From positions 1 through 61,174 of the forward strand of contig JAKIVC010000014.1 of the NCBI GenBank assembly GCA_021647245.1: DNA of 61,174 nt. The letters run 5' to 3'. Below the pieces are notes generated by a model that saw only the letters and a program-made list of their open reading frames with translations, made no database searches and had not been told where the DNA came from. Of the stretch, positions 54,827 through 61,174 are shown piece after piece. Origin of the DNA: Gammaproteobacteria bacterium. GTDB taxonomy: Bacteria > Pseudomonadota > Gammaproteobacteria > RBG-16-57-12. The stretch's first letter is position 1; each line of letters opens with the position of its first letter. The translations under genes were made by a program, and so were the position numbers.

Positions 54827-56004
54827 CATGGCTAATAATATTGTTGATCGTTCTGATCGGCTCAGTGCTGCTGGCCTTAGTGGCAACGCAGGAGCCGGGC
54901 TATGTTTTAATTGTCTATCAAGGGTGGAGTATCGAGACTTCACTCACACTGCTGGTTGCTACAATAGCGGTGAGTATGATCATCGGTTACTACACCATTC
55001 GATCACTGGCCGGTATGCTGGGTGCGCCTCAGCGTTTCGGTGCATGGCGCTGCAATAAACAGGCTATTCGTTCTGAAACAGCGCTTAATAACGGTATACT
55101 TGCGCTTTTTGAGGGGGATTGGAAACGGGCAGAAAAACAGCTGATCAAATATATAAAACAGAGCCACTCGCCACAACTCAGTTATCTGGGAGCCGCCCGC
55201 GCTGCTCATGAGCTGGGCGCTTTTGAGCGCCGTGATAAATACTTGAATCAGGCAGCACAAGTAGAGGCGACCTCAAACATTGTGGTAGGGCTCACCCGGG
55301 CGCGTTTGCAATTAGAGCATAAGCAGTATGAAGAGGCGCTCGCCTTGTTGGAAAACATCTACCACAAAGTGCCCAAACACCCCTCAGTATTACGGCTACT
55401 GGCACCACTCTATCAACAACTTAACGAGTGGCAGCGGCTGGAAGATCTGTTGCCAGCACTTCAGCGCCACCAGGTTTTTAGTAGTAACGAGTTGCAACAG
55501 CTGCAACATGGCTGCTACTCACATCTATTGACCCACTACGCAAAAATACACGACTACCCTACACTCAATCAATTGTGGCACCGTATCCCTAAATCGCTGC
55601 GCCAGGACCCCGGTATTATTCAACACTATGTCGGCATACTACTGAGCCTGAAAAGAGAAGATGAAGCAGAGCAGCTACTCCGCACAGTGTTGCAAAAACA
55701 GTGGCATGGCGAGCTGCTGACACTCTATGGGCGAATTAAGACCAGTAAGAGTCAAGCACAGTTAATCCACGCTGAGCAGTGGCTTCTCACTCACAAAAAT
55801 GACCCCCAGCTGTTGTTAGCCCTAGGCCGTATCTGCATCAACAACCAGTTATGGGGTAAAGCCAAAGAGTATCTGCAGAAGGCGGTCGACTTGGGTCAGC
55901 AAGAGGCCTTTCCGCTGCTGGCCGAAGTATTGGAGCAGCTGGGCGATGATGAACTGGCACAGGAGTATTGCCGAAAAGGGGTGAAGCTGCTGACTAAGGG
56001 TTAG
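54823..56004 (+). CDS. hemY: Haem biosynthesis-associated TPR protein HemY
   Basis: 393 residues. Two N-terminal membrane helices are at about 3-20 and 40-62, with 'GYVLIVYQGWSIETSLTLLVA' between and within them. A TPR-rich soluble part follows ('AYAALKRNDW'-type repeats, here 'LALFEGDWKRAEKQLIKYIKQ', 'YLGAARAAHELGAFERRDKYL'). HemY of this type is not the protoporphyrinogen oxidase of Bacillus; its exact role in haem synthesis is unsettled. Last gene of the hemC-hemDX-hemY operon. Confidence 0.94.
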   Translation: MTWLIILLIVLIGSVLLALVATQEPGYVLIVYQGWSIETSLTLLVATIAVSMIIGYYTIRSLAGMLGAPQRFGAWRCNKQAIRSETALNNGILALFEGDWKRAEKQLIKYIKQSHSPQLSYLGAARAAHELGAFERRDKYLNQAAQVEATSNIVVGLTRARLQLEHKQYEEALALLENIYHKVPKHPSVLRLLAPLYQQLNEWQRLEDLLPALQRHQVFSSNELQQLQHGCYSHLLTHYAKIHDYPTLNQLWHRIPKSLRQDPGIIQHYVGILLSLKREDEAEQLLRTVLQKQWHGELLTLYGRIKTSKSQAQLIHAEQWLLTHKNDPQLLLALGRICINNQLWGKAKEYLQKAVDLGQQEAFPLLAEVLEQLGDDELAQEYCRKGVKLLTKG

Positions 56005-56288
56005 TGCAGCAACCTATCGCATCAAGGCATAGCTCGCAGGTAATGGTTACTCCCTTGACAAGCGCTATAACGCCGAGGCGGAGTGCCACAGAATCGCCCG
56101 AAGGAGTGAGCTTCGAGCCTTATGTAATGCCAATGCGTTACCTATCACCCCGCGCTTCTATTCGGGGGTCAGGGTAGTCATTGAGTGCAGAGTGGTTGAG
56201 CTCTATCTGGGCTTTTTGATTTCAGTGGTTATTCCCCTTTATGGTATTAAAATGCGGCATTGATAATAACTCTTTCAAAGGAGGCTAA

Positions 56289-56774
56289 ATGGTCCTGTTA
56301 TGTCGTGATTTAGACCGGTCTGTATTTGAGGCGCTATTGGCACGCTATCATCTGGTGATCGAGTGGGTACCCGACGGTGCGGCTATTCCCGGGAGCTATT
56401 GGGGGGAGTGTGAGGCGGGTTTGATAGGTAATCGACTGCTGATACGGGGCGATACGCCACTACACTCTGCATTTCATGAGGCGTGTCACTACGTCTGTAT
56501 GGATCAGCCGCGCCGTGATGGACTGCACACCGATGCGGGGGGTGATTATGATGAAGAGAACGGGGTGAACTATCTGCAGATTCTGCTCGCTGAATATATT
56601 CCTCAGTGTGGTCGTGGGCGAATGTTTGCAGATATGGATACGTGGGGCTACAGTTTTCGCCTTGGTTCAGCACAAGCATGGTTTGAGCAGGATGCTGAAG
56701 ATACACAACAGTGGATGTTGAGTCGTGGGCTGATTGATCAGCAGCAGCAACCCACTTGGCGCTTGCGTGAATAG
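56289..56774 (+). CDS. Conserved protein with an HExxH motif (putative zincin)
   Basis: 161 residues with a very strong SD (AAAGGAGG). Near residue 60 it reads 'LHSAFHEACHYVCMD', whose HEACH is the HExxH zinc motif of metallopeptidases. A downstream 'DYDEENGVNYLQILLAEYI' may supply the third ligand (Glu). No signal peptide or membrane segment. I do not recognise a named family. It is followed 27 bp later by a membrane-anchored glutaredoxin-like gene. Proteolytic activity is inferred from the motif only. Confidence 0.7.
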   Translation: MVLLCRDLDRSVFEALLARYHLVIEWVPDGAAIPGSYWGECEAGLIGNRLLIRGDTPLHSAFHEACHYVCMDQPRRDGLHTDAGGDYDEENGVNYLQILLAEYIPQCGRGRMFADMDTWGYSFRLGSAQAWFEQDAEDTQQWMLSRGLIDQQQQPTWRLRE

Positions 56775-56801
56775 TGGATCTATTTTCAGAAGAGGAATGG
56801 A

Positions 56802-57173
56802 ATGAAACGTAAATTTTATATTGTGATATTAACTTTCGCGGCACTGGTTGTTTACCTCGCGCTGGATAATTTGATGGTTGAGCATCCCGAAGTGCAACTA
56901 ACGCAGCATGATCAGCTGATTATGTACTCACTGACCGGTTGTAGCTCTTGTGAGGAGAAACGGGGCGAGTTACAGCGTGCGAATATTCCGTATGTTGAAT
57001 ATGTGGTGGACCGTCAACAGTTCGCCAGTGATGAGTTAACCGGCAAATTGAATCAGGCCGGTTTCTCTGTGGGCGGTACTGGTTTTCCAAGCTTTGATGT
57101 TAAAGGGACGCTTATTCCCAATAATCCACCGCTATTCCAGATCATCAAGCATATGGAAAAGAACGAAACCTAA
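56802..57173 (+). CDS. Membrane-anchored glutaredoxin-like protein
   Basis: 123 residues. The N-terminal hydrophobic segment (residues 5-20, 'YIVILTFAALVVYLAL') should be an uncleaved membrane anchor. The soluble part has a thioredoxin fold with the redox motif CSSC in 'YSLTGCSSCEEKRGEL' and the cis-Pro region 'VGGTGFPSFDVKG'. It probably acts as a periplasmic disulfide reductase or carrier. Partner unknown; co-transcribed with the HExxH gene. Confidence 0.78.
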   Translation: MKRKFYIVILTFAALVVYLALDNLMVEHPEVQLTQHDQLIMYSLTGCSSCEEKRGELQRANIPYVEYVVDRQQFASDELTGKLNQAGFSVGGTGFPSFDVKGTLIPNNPPLFQIIKHMEKNET

Positions 57174-57200
57174 AAAAGGGCTGCTAAGGCAGCCCTTTTT
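57173..57200 (+). terminator. Bidirectional Rho-independent terminator
   Basis: AAAAAGGGCTGC-TAAG-GCAGCCCTTTTT, a 12-bp perfect stem with A and T tracts, serving both the glutaredoxin-like gene and the convergent purH. Confidence 0.95.
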
Positions 57201-57220
57201 GCGGTGGCGCTGTCAGTGAT

Positions 57221-58786
57221 TTAGTGGCGAAAGTGACGCATTCCGGTGAGTACCATGGCTAAGCCGTGCTCATCAGCGGCGGCGATAACCTCTTCATCAC
57301 GCATTGACCCCCCCGGCTGAATCACGGCGCTGATGCCCGCAGCGGCGGCAGCATCGATGCCGTCACGGAAGGGGAAAAAGGCATCGGATGCCATGACCGA
57401 TCCCGGTACTTCAAGTCCTTCGTCAGCCGCTTTAATGCCGGCAATTTTGGCACTATAGACTCGGCTCATCTGACCGGCACCCACGCCGATAGTTGATCCA
57501 TCTTTTACGTAGACAATGGCGTTTGATTTTACAAATTTTGCTACTTTCCATGCAAACATAAGGTCTTGCAGCTGCTGCTCAGTGGGTTGGCGTTTTGAGA
57601 CCACTTTAAGGTCACTCATCTCGACCATACCCAGGTCACGATCTTGTACTAACAGACCGCTATTGACACGTTTATAATCGTAGCCTTTACCATATGCTTC
57701 AGGCCACTGCCCGCACTCAAGCAGGCGTAGGTTTTTCTTGGTAGCAATAATCGCTTTGGCGTCGTTTGAGATGCTCGGTGCAATAATCACCTCCACAAAC
57801 TGGCGCTCAACAATGGCTTGAGCGGTTTTGGCATCCAGTGGTTGGTTAAAGGCGATGATGCCGCCAAAGGCCGAGGTTGGGTCGGTCTTATAGGCGCGGT
57901 CATAGGCTTCATAGAGCGTGCCGGCAGTTGCTACACCGCAGGGGTTGGCGTGCTTGACGATGACACAAGCGGGGTGCTCAATAAACTGTTTTACGCACTC
58001 CAGTGCCGCGTCGGTGTCGGCTATGTTGTTGAAAGAGAGTGCTTTGCCTTGTAGCTGTGTTGCACTGCTAACGCTACCACCCTCTGCATGATGTTCTGTA
58101 TAGAATGCAGCGCTTTGGTGTGGGTTTTCGCCGTAGCGCATCTCTTGTGCTTTATTAAATTGTAGATTGAAGGTGCGGGGGTACTCTATTTTACTGCCAT
58201 CTTCTTGCAGAGTGCCTAAGTAGTTGGCAATGGCACCATCATAGTTTGAGGTGTGCTCGAAGGCTTTGACCGCGAGAGAGAAGCGCATAGCATCATTGAT
58301 ACCATCACGGCTATCCATGGCAGATATGATATTGGCGTAGTCGCTTGGGTAGACCACAATTGAGACATCTTTGTGGTTTTTAGCTGCCGCACGCACCATA
58401 GTAGGGCCGCCGATGTCGATGTTTTCGATTGCGCTGGTAAGGTCGCAGTCAGGGCTTGCTATGGTAGCCTCAAAGGGGTAGAGGTTAACCACAACCATGT
58501 CGATGGCTTTAATGTTGTGCTGTGTCATAATGGCATCATCGATGCCACGACGACCTAAAATACCACCATGTATCAGTGGGTTGAGTGTTTTAACCCGGCC
58601 ATCCATCATCTCTGGGAAACCGGTGTAGTCTGAGACCTCGGTCACCGCAATGCCTTCAGTGCTAAGTAGCTTCGCTGTGCCTCCGGTTGAGAGGATATCA
58701 ACCCCGCGCTCACTTAGTTGACGGGCGAAATCAACAATGCCGGTTTTGTCTGAAACACTGATAAGGACTCGGGTAATTTTGTTCAT
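57221..58786 (-). CDS. purH: Bifunctional AICAR formyltransferase / IMP cyclohydrolase
   Basis: 521 residues. The IMP cyclohydrolase domain is N-terminal ('[15 protein letters not shown]'-type start, here '[19 protein letters not shown]', and '[16 protein letters not shown]'). The AICAR transformylase domain is C-terminal ('[12 protein letters not shown]', '[23 protein letters not shown]', '[15 protein letters not shown]'). It performs the last two steps of IMP synthesis. It follows fis at a distance of ~160 bp, the usual dusB-fis-purH order. Confidence 0.98.
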   Translation of the reverse strand: MNKITRVLISVSDKTGIVDFARQLSERGVDILSTGGTAKLLSTEGIAVTEVSDYTGFPEMMDGRVKTLNPLIHGGILGRRGIDDAIMTQHNIKAIDMVVVNLYPFEATIASPDCDLTSAIENIDIGGPTMVRAAAKNHKDVSIVVYPSDYANIISAMDSRDGINDAMRFSLAVKAFEHTSNYDGAIANYLGTLQEDGSKIEYPRTFNLQFNKAQEMRYGENPHQSAAFYTEHHAEGGSVSSATQLQGKALSFNNIADTDAALECVKQFIEHPACVIVKHANPCGVATAGTLYEAYDRAYKTDPTSAFGGIIAFNQPLDAKTAQAIVERQFVEVIIAPSISNDAKAIIATKKNLRLLECGQWPEAYGKGYDYKRVNSGLLVQDRDLGMVEMSDLKVVSKRQPTEQQLQDLMFAWKVAKFVKSNAIVYVKDGSTIGVGAGQMSRVYSAKIAGIKAADEGLEVPGSVMASDAFFPFRDGIDAAAAAGISAVIQPGGSMRDEEVIAAADEHGLAMVLTGMRHFRH

Positions 58787-58944
58787 TTAGCTTCTCTGTT
58801 GGCGGTCGTTGGATGTCGGGTTGCTGCAAGGGTTTGGTGTGCTAAGACAAGGGGGCTGGCGGCAAAGCGCCGCTTTACGGGCGAAGCGTGGCACTGTCAG
58901 TGCCCGCTATTAATGCGATGCCACATGGGCTGCGCAACATTTTT

Positions 58945-59232
58945 CTAGTCCATGTTATACATTTTTAGCTTTTTACGCAGGGTACCGCGATTAATGCCAA
59001 GAATTTTTGCTGCCTTGGATTGGTTGCCTCGGCTATGGCGCATTACATTTTCCAAAAGCGGTGGTTCAACCTCTTGCAAAACAAGATCATAGAGGCCGGC
59101 CATCTCATGCCCATCCATGGTTTTAAAGTAATCGCTGAGTGCCATATTGACGCAGCTTCGAATGGAGTCTTGATTGTTAAAGCTGGCGGAACAGGCTGTA
59201 TCTGTATCCAGAGACTCTTCAGTTGTTGTCAT
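58945..59232 (-). CDS. fis: DNA-binding protein Fis
   Basis: 95 residues. The C-terminal helix-turn-helix 'VMRHSRGNQSKAAKILGINRGTLRKKLKMYNMD' is diagnostic; the dimer/beta-hairpin part is N-terminal. Fis bends DNA, activates rRNA promoters and shapes the nucleoid. The start overlaps the dusB stop by 4 bp (ATGA), so expression is coupled to dusB. Confidence 0.97.
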   Translation of the reverse strand: MTTTEESLDTDTACSASFNNQDSIRSCVNMALSDYFKTMDGHEMAGLYDLVLQEVEPPLLENVMRHSRGNQSKAAKILGINRGTLRKKLKMYNMD

Positions 59233-60215
59233 GCCGCGACTTCCTTCATGGTTTGGAGGTGGTCAAAAAACAGTTTGGTCTGTACCCGCTGCTCTTCGGC
59301 ACTCTCAATTTGGTTTATTATTTTGCGGAACGAAGCCCCCTCAGGCTGTCCTTTGGTGTACCAGGCGATATGTTTTCTGGCAAAACGAACCCCACTGTAC
59401 TCCCCATAAAAATCATATAGGTTGGTTAGGTGGCCTAGCATTATTTCGCGTATTTCAGAAATTTCGGGTGGGGGAAGCTCCTCACCGGTCTCTAAGAAAT
59501 GGTTAATTTCACGAAAAATCCACGGCCTGCCCATGGCGGCACGCCCAATCATGACGGCATCTGCGCCGGTTAGTTCAAGTACACGCTGGGCTTTTTGCGG
59601 TGTTGAAATATCACCATTGGCAATGACCGGGATGGTGATGCGGCGTTTTACTGCGGCAATGGTGCTGTACTCGGCCTCACCCGAAAAACGGCAGGCACGC
59701 GTCCGACCATGAATGGTGAGCGCCTGGACACCCGCTTGTTCAGCTATCTGTGCAATGGTTTCTGCGTTACGGCTGTCAAGATCCCAGCCAGTGCGAATTT
59801 TTAGCGTCACCGGGATCTCTACAGCGTTAACGACGGCATCTAATATCCGCGCAACCAGGGGTTCGTCTCTTAGTAGTGCCGACCCAGAGTGAGCCTTACA
59901 TACCTTCTTTGCCGGGCAGCCCATGTTGATGTCGATGATCTGCGCACCGTGCTCAACATTAAAGCGCGCAGCAGCGGCCATCATGTGTGGGTCGCTTCCG
60001 GCAATCTGTACTGCCCGTGGTGATGCCTCATCTTTGTGGTCAATGCGGCGCAGGGTTTTTTCATTTTTCCACAGCAAGGCGTTTGAAGAGACCATCTCTG
60101 AGACGGTCATGCCCGCACCCATGCGGCGGCATAGCTGCCGATAGGGCAGGTCTGTTACTCCCGCCATTGGCGCGAGTATGAGTGGGTTGGCCAGTGAATA
60201 GGGACCGATTTGCAT
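59229..60215 (-). CDS. dusB: tRNA-dihydrouridine synthase B
   Basis: 328 residues from ATG 60215 ('MQIGPYSLANPLILAPMAGVTD', matching the family start; a longer frame to 60254 exists). FMN-barrel motifs: 'APMAGVTDLPYRQLCRRMGAG', 'QIAGSDPHMMAAAARF', 'DINMGCPAKKVCKAHSGSALL' with the catalytic Cys, and 'IPVIANGDISTPQKA'. It reduces uridine in tRNA D-loops. First gene of dusB-fis. Confidence 0.97.
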   Translation of the reverse strand: MQIGPYSLANPLILAPMAGVTDLPYRQLCRRMGAGMTVSEMVSSNALLWKNEKTLRRIDHKDEASPRAVQIAGSDPHMMAAAARFNVEHGAQIIDINMGCPAKKVCKAHSGSALLRDEPLVARILDAVVNAVEIPVTLKIRTGWDLDSRNAETIAQIAEQAGVQALTIHGRTRACRFSGEAEYSTIAAVKRRITIPVIANGDISTPQKAQRVLELTGADAVMIGRAAMGRPWIFREINHFLETGEELPPPEISEIREIMLGHLTNLYDFYGEYSGVRFARKHIAWYTKGQPEGASFRKIINQIESAEEQRVQTKLFFDHLQTMKEVAA

Positions 60216-60328
60216 GCCAGTTGATTGCCTAGTTTTTAACCAGAATGGGCGCAAATGATACCTGCTCGTGGGGCGATGATAAAGCGGTTTTTTCTCTTTT
60301 GTAGTGGTTTTTTATCCACCGTCCATAA

Positions 60329-61174
60329 TCACTGGAATGAGAAGAGGAAGTTGACCGCTTCACTGCCTGGATCGACAATGTCAAACTGCACGAAAATACG
60401 AGCACCTGCCGCCACCCCTTTGTCTATGTTGGTTTTTTCTTTGAGGTACTGCTCTGGTTGGAAGTGCCGTTGGGCGATGATGTTGCCATTAATATCTGTA
60501 AATTTCAGGTGCAGTTGAGGGTACTCCTGCTCAAAGCTCGCGTTGTTGCGGTAAATTAAATTAACCGTGAGCAGGTGATCCTGGCTAGGGTGGCTGCGAA
60601 TCTCCCGGTCGATCACCTCAAAGGCGCGGTTATCCTTCTGCCGGGGAATATCACATGACAGGTAGGGCTCGGCAAGTGCACAGCTCTGTAGCACAAGCGG
60701 GCGTAGCTCAGTTATTTTGGCAAGCTCAAAGCGGTTAAAGTAGGCCAATTGCAAGACTAAGGCGGTGATCAATGAGAGGGTGATCAACGCATAAAACAGC
60801 GTAAGTAGCGGGTGCCTGCGCTGGGGGCGCTGTTTGAGCTGGACGATCTCCTCTTCGATCAGTTCGCGAGCACTGGGACTCTCTGGCGGTGGTGGTGGGC
60901 CAATGAAATATTGGGGTCCTTGCTCTTGCTCTTGCTCTTGCTCTTGCTCTTGCTCTTGCTCGGGTGAAGAGGTTGGGTTTTTAGTGTCATCGAGGCCGTC
61001 GAAGGTTATATAGCGAAAATTTTCAGGTTCGTCATTTAAAGGCTTGCTTTCGGTTTTTTCGGGGGTCACGCTTGCCTGCGGCTCCTGCGGCTCCTGCGGC
61101 TCCTGCGGCTCCTGCGGCTCCTGCGGCTCCTGCGGCTCCTGCGGCTCCTGCGGCTCCTGCGGCTCCTGCGGCTC
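60329..61174 (-). CDS. DUF3426 domain protein, 5' end outside the window
   Basis: The frame is open to the right edge, so the start is not seen. From 61174 inward it encodes an EPQ tripeptide repeat, then a Glu-Gln repeat, a proline-rich stretch, one membrane helix ('LLTLFYALITLSLITALVLQLAYF') and a DUF3426 domain ('FEVIDREIRSHPSQDHLLTVNLIYRNNASFEQEYPQLHLKFTDINGN'). Relatives carry an N-terminal MJ0042 zinc ribbon, presumably beyond the edge, and sit between prmA and dusB as here. Function unknown. A GTG at 61069 is not a likely start because the frame continues upstream. Confidence 0.85.
   Translation of the reverse strand, partial: EPQEPQEPQEPQEPQEPQEPQEPQEPQEPQEPQASVTPEKTESKPLNDEPENFRYITFDGLDDTKNPTSSPEQEQEQEQEQEQEQGPQYFIGPPPPPESPSARELIEEEIVQLKQRPQRRHPLLTLFYALITLSLITALVLQLAYFNRFELAKITELRPLVLQSCALAEPYLSCDIPRQKDNRAFEVIDREIRSHPSQDHLLTVNLIYRNNASFEQEYPQLHLKFTDINGNIIAQRHFQPEQYLKEKTNIDKGVAAGARIFVQFDIVDPGSEAVNFLFSFQ
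60918..60959. repeat. Hexanucleotide tandem repeat encoding Glu-Gln
   Basis: About seven copies of TGCTCT (minus strand AGAGCA, read as GAG-CAA) encode a run of alternating E and Q in the DUF3426 protein. Unit length is a multiple of three, so slippage changes length, not frame. Confidence 0.9.
61077..61174. repeat. Nine-base tandem repeat encoding Glu-Pro-Gln, running off the window
   Basis: More than ten copies of CTCCTGCGG (minus strand CCGCAGGAG) with no visible variation. It encodes an EPQ spacer ahead of the membrane helix. The right boundary is beyond the window; an assembly may have ended here because of the repeat. Confidence 0.92.

Noticed and set aside
58898-58912. GGCACTG-T-CAGTGCC palindrome between purH and fis as a terminator
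   Set aside because: The loop is one base and no T-run follows; probably a chance or REP-like palindrome.

Overview
The window reads as chromosome of a mid-GC gammaproteobacterium, probably an environmental respiratory or sulfur-oxidising type. The evidence is the order csrA-lysC-alaS-recX, glyQ-glyS-gmhB-plsC, glnK-amtB beside ubiK and yifB, hemC-hemDX-hemY, dusB-fis-purH, a class I adenylate cyclase, cytochrome c4 and an assimilatory-type nitrate transporter. No rRNA or plasmid replication gene is visible.

1-9,790 is an eroded genomic island ending at the 3' end of tRNA-Arg(ACG). It holds a defence operon on the minus strand: a CapW/BrxR-type WYL regulator, a large SF2 helicase, a DUF4391 protein, a GxxExxY protein framed by two palindromic repeats, and a cut-off type III methyltransferase. 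Divergent from it are a 57-residue protein, a YdjM-like membrane hydrolase and the wreck of an HNH-SAVED (Cap5-like, CBASS) effector. Then come a carboxymuconolactone-decarboxylase-like gene, a HigBA-type toxin-antitoxin pair, a broken ISL3 element and the C-terminal end of a tyrosine integrase.

9,793-15,083 is core: tRNA-Arg, tRNA-Ser, csrA, lysC, alaS, recX. recA, the usual partner upstream of recX, is absent. Instead a 151-bp palindromic repeat begins, and its inverted twin lies 6 kb away. The pair frames mscS, a DUF2780 lipoprotein, a PP2C phosphatase/Ser-Thr kinase fusion and a NasA/NarK transporter with a textbook sigma-54 promoter.

21,280-25,340 is a second accessory patch: a MITE-like repeat, a cytidylyltransferase divergent from a CDP-alcohol phosphatidyltransferase, a nitroreductase, a dead IS1595 transposase, and a striking scar in which the 5' end of cas3 runs straight into a single type I-C-like CRISPR repeat. 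The rest of that CRISPR-Cas locus appears to have been deleted.

25,474-61,174 is mostly housekeeping: lipid A/phospholipid and glycyl-tRNA genes; a peptide-ligase/M14-hydrolase pair; a cysteine-less IscR-like regulator framed by inverted repeats; argD-argF; a PilZ-like protein; cytochromes; ilvD; comM/yifB; ubiK; glnK-amtB (sigma-54-like promoter); serB, lysA, lptM and cyaA; fbp; haem genes; purH, fis, dusB; and a DUF3426 protein that runs off the right edge through a 9-bp tandem repeat. Nitrogen control ties together the nitrate transporter and glnK-amtB, since both have sigma-54 type promoters. Several translation starts were moved inward from the longest open frame on the basis of Shine-Dalgarno (SD) position and family N-termini.
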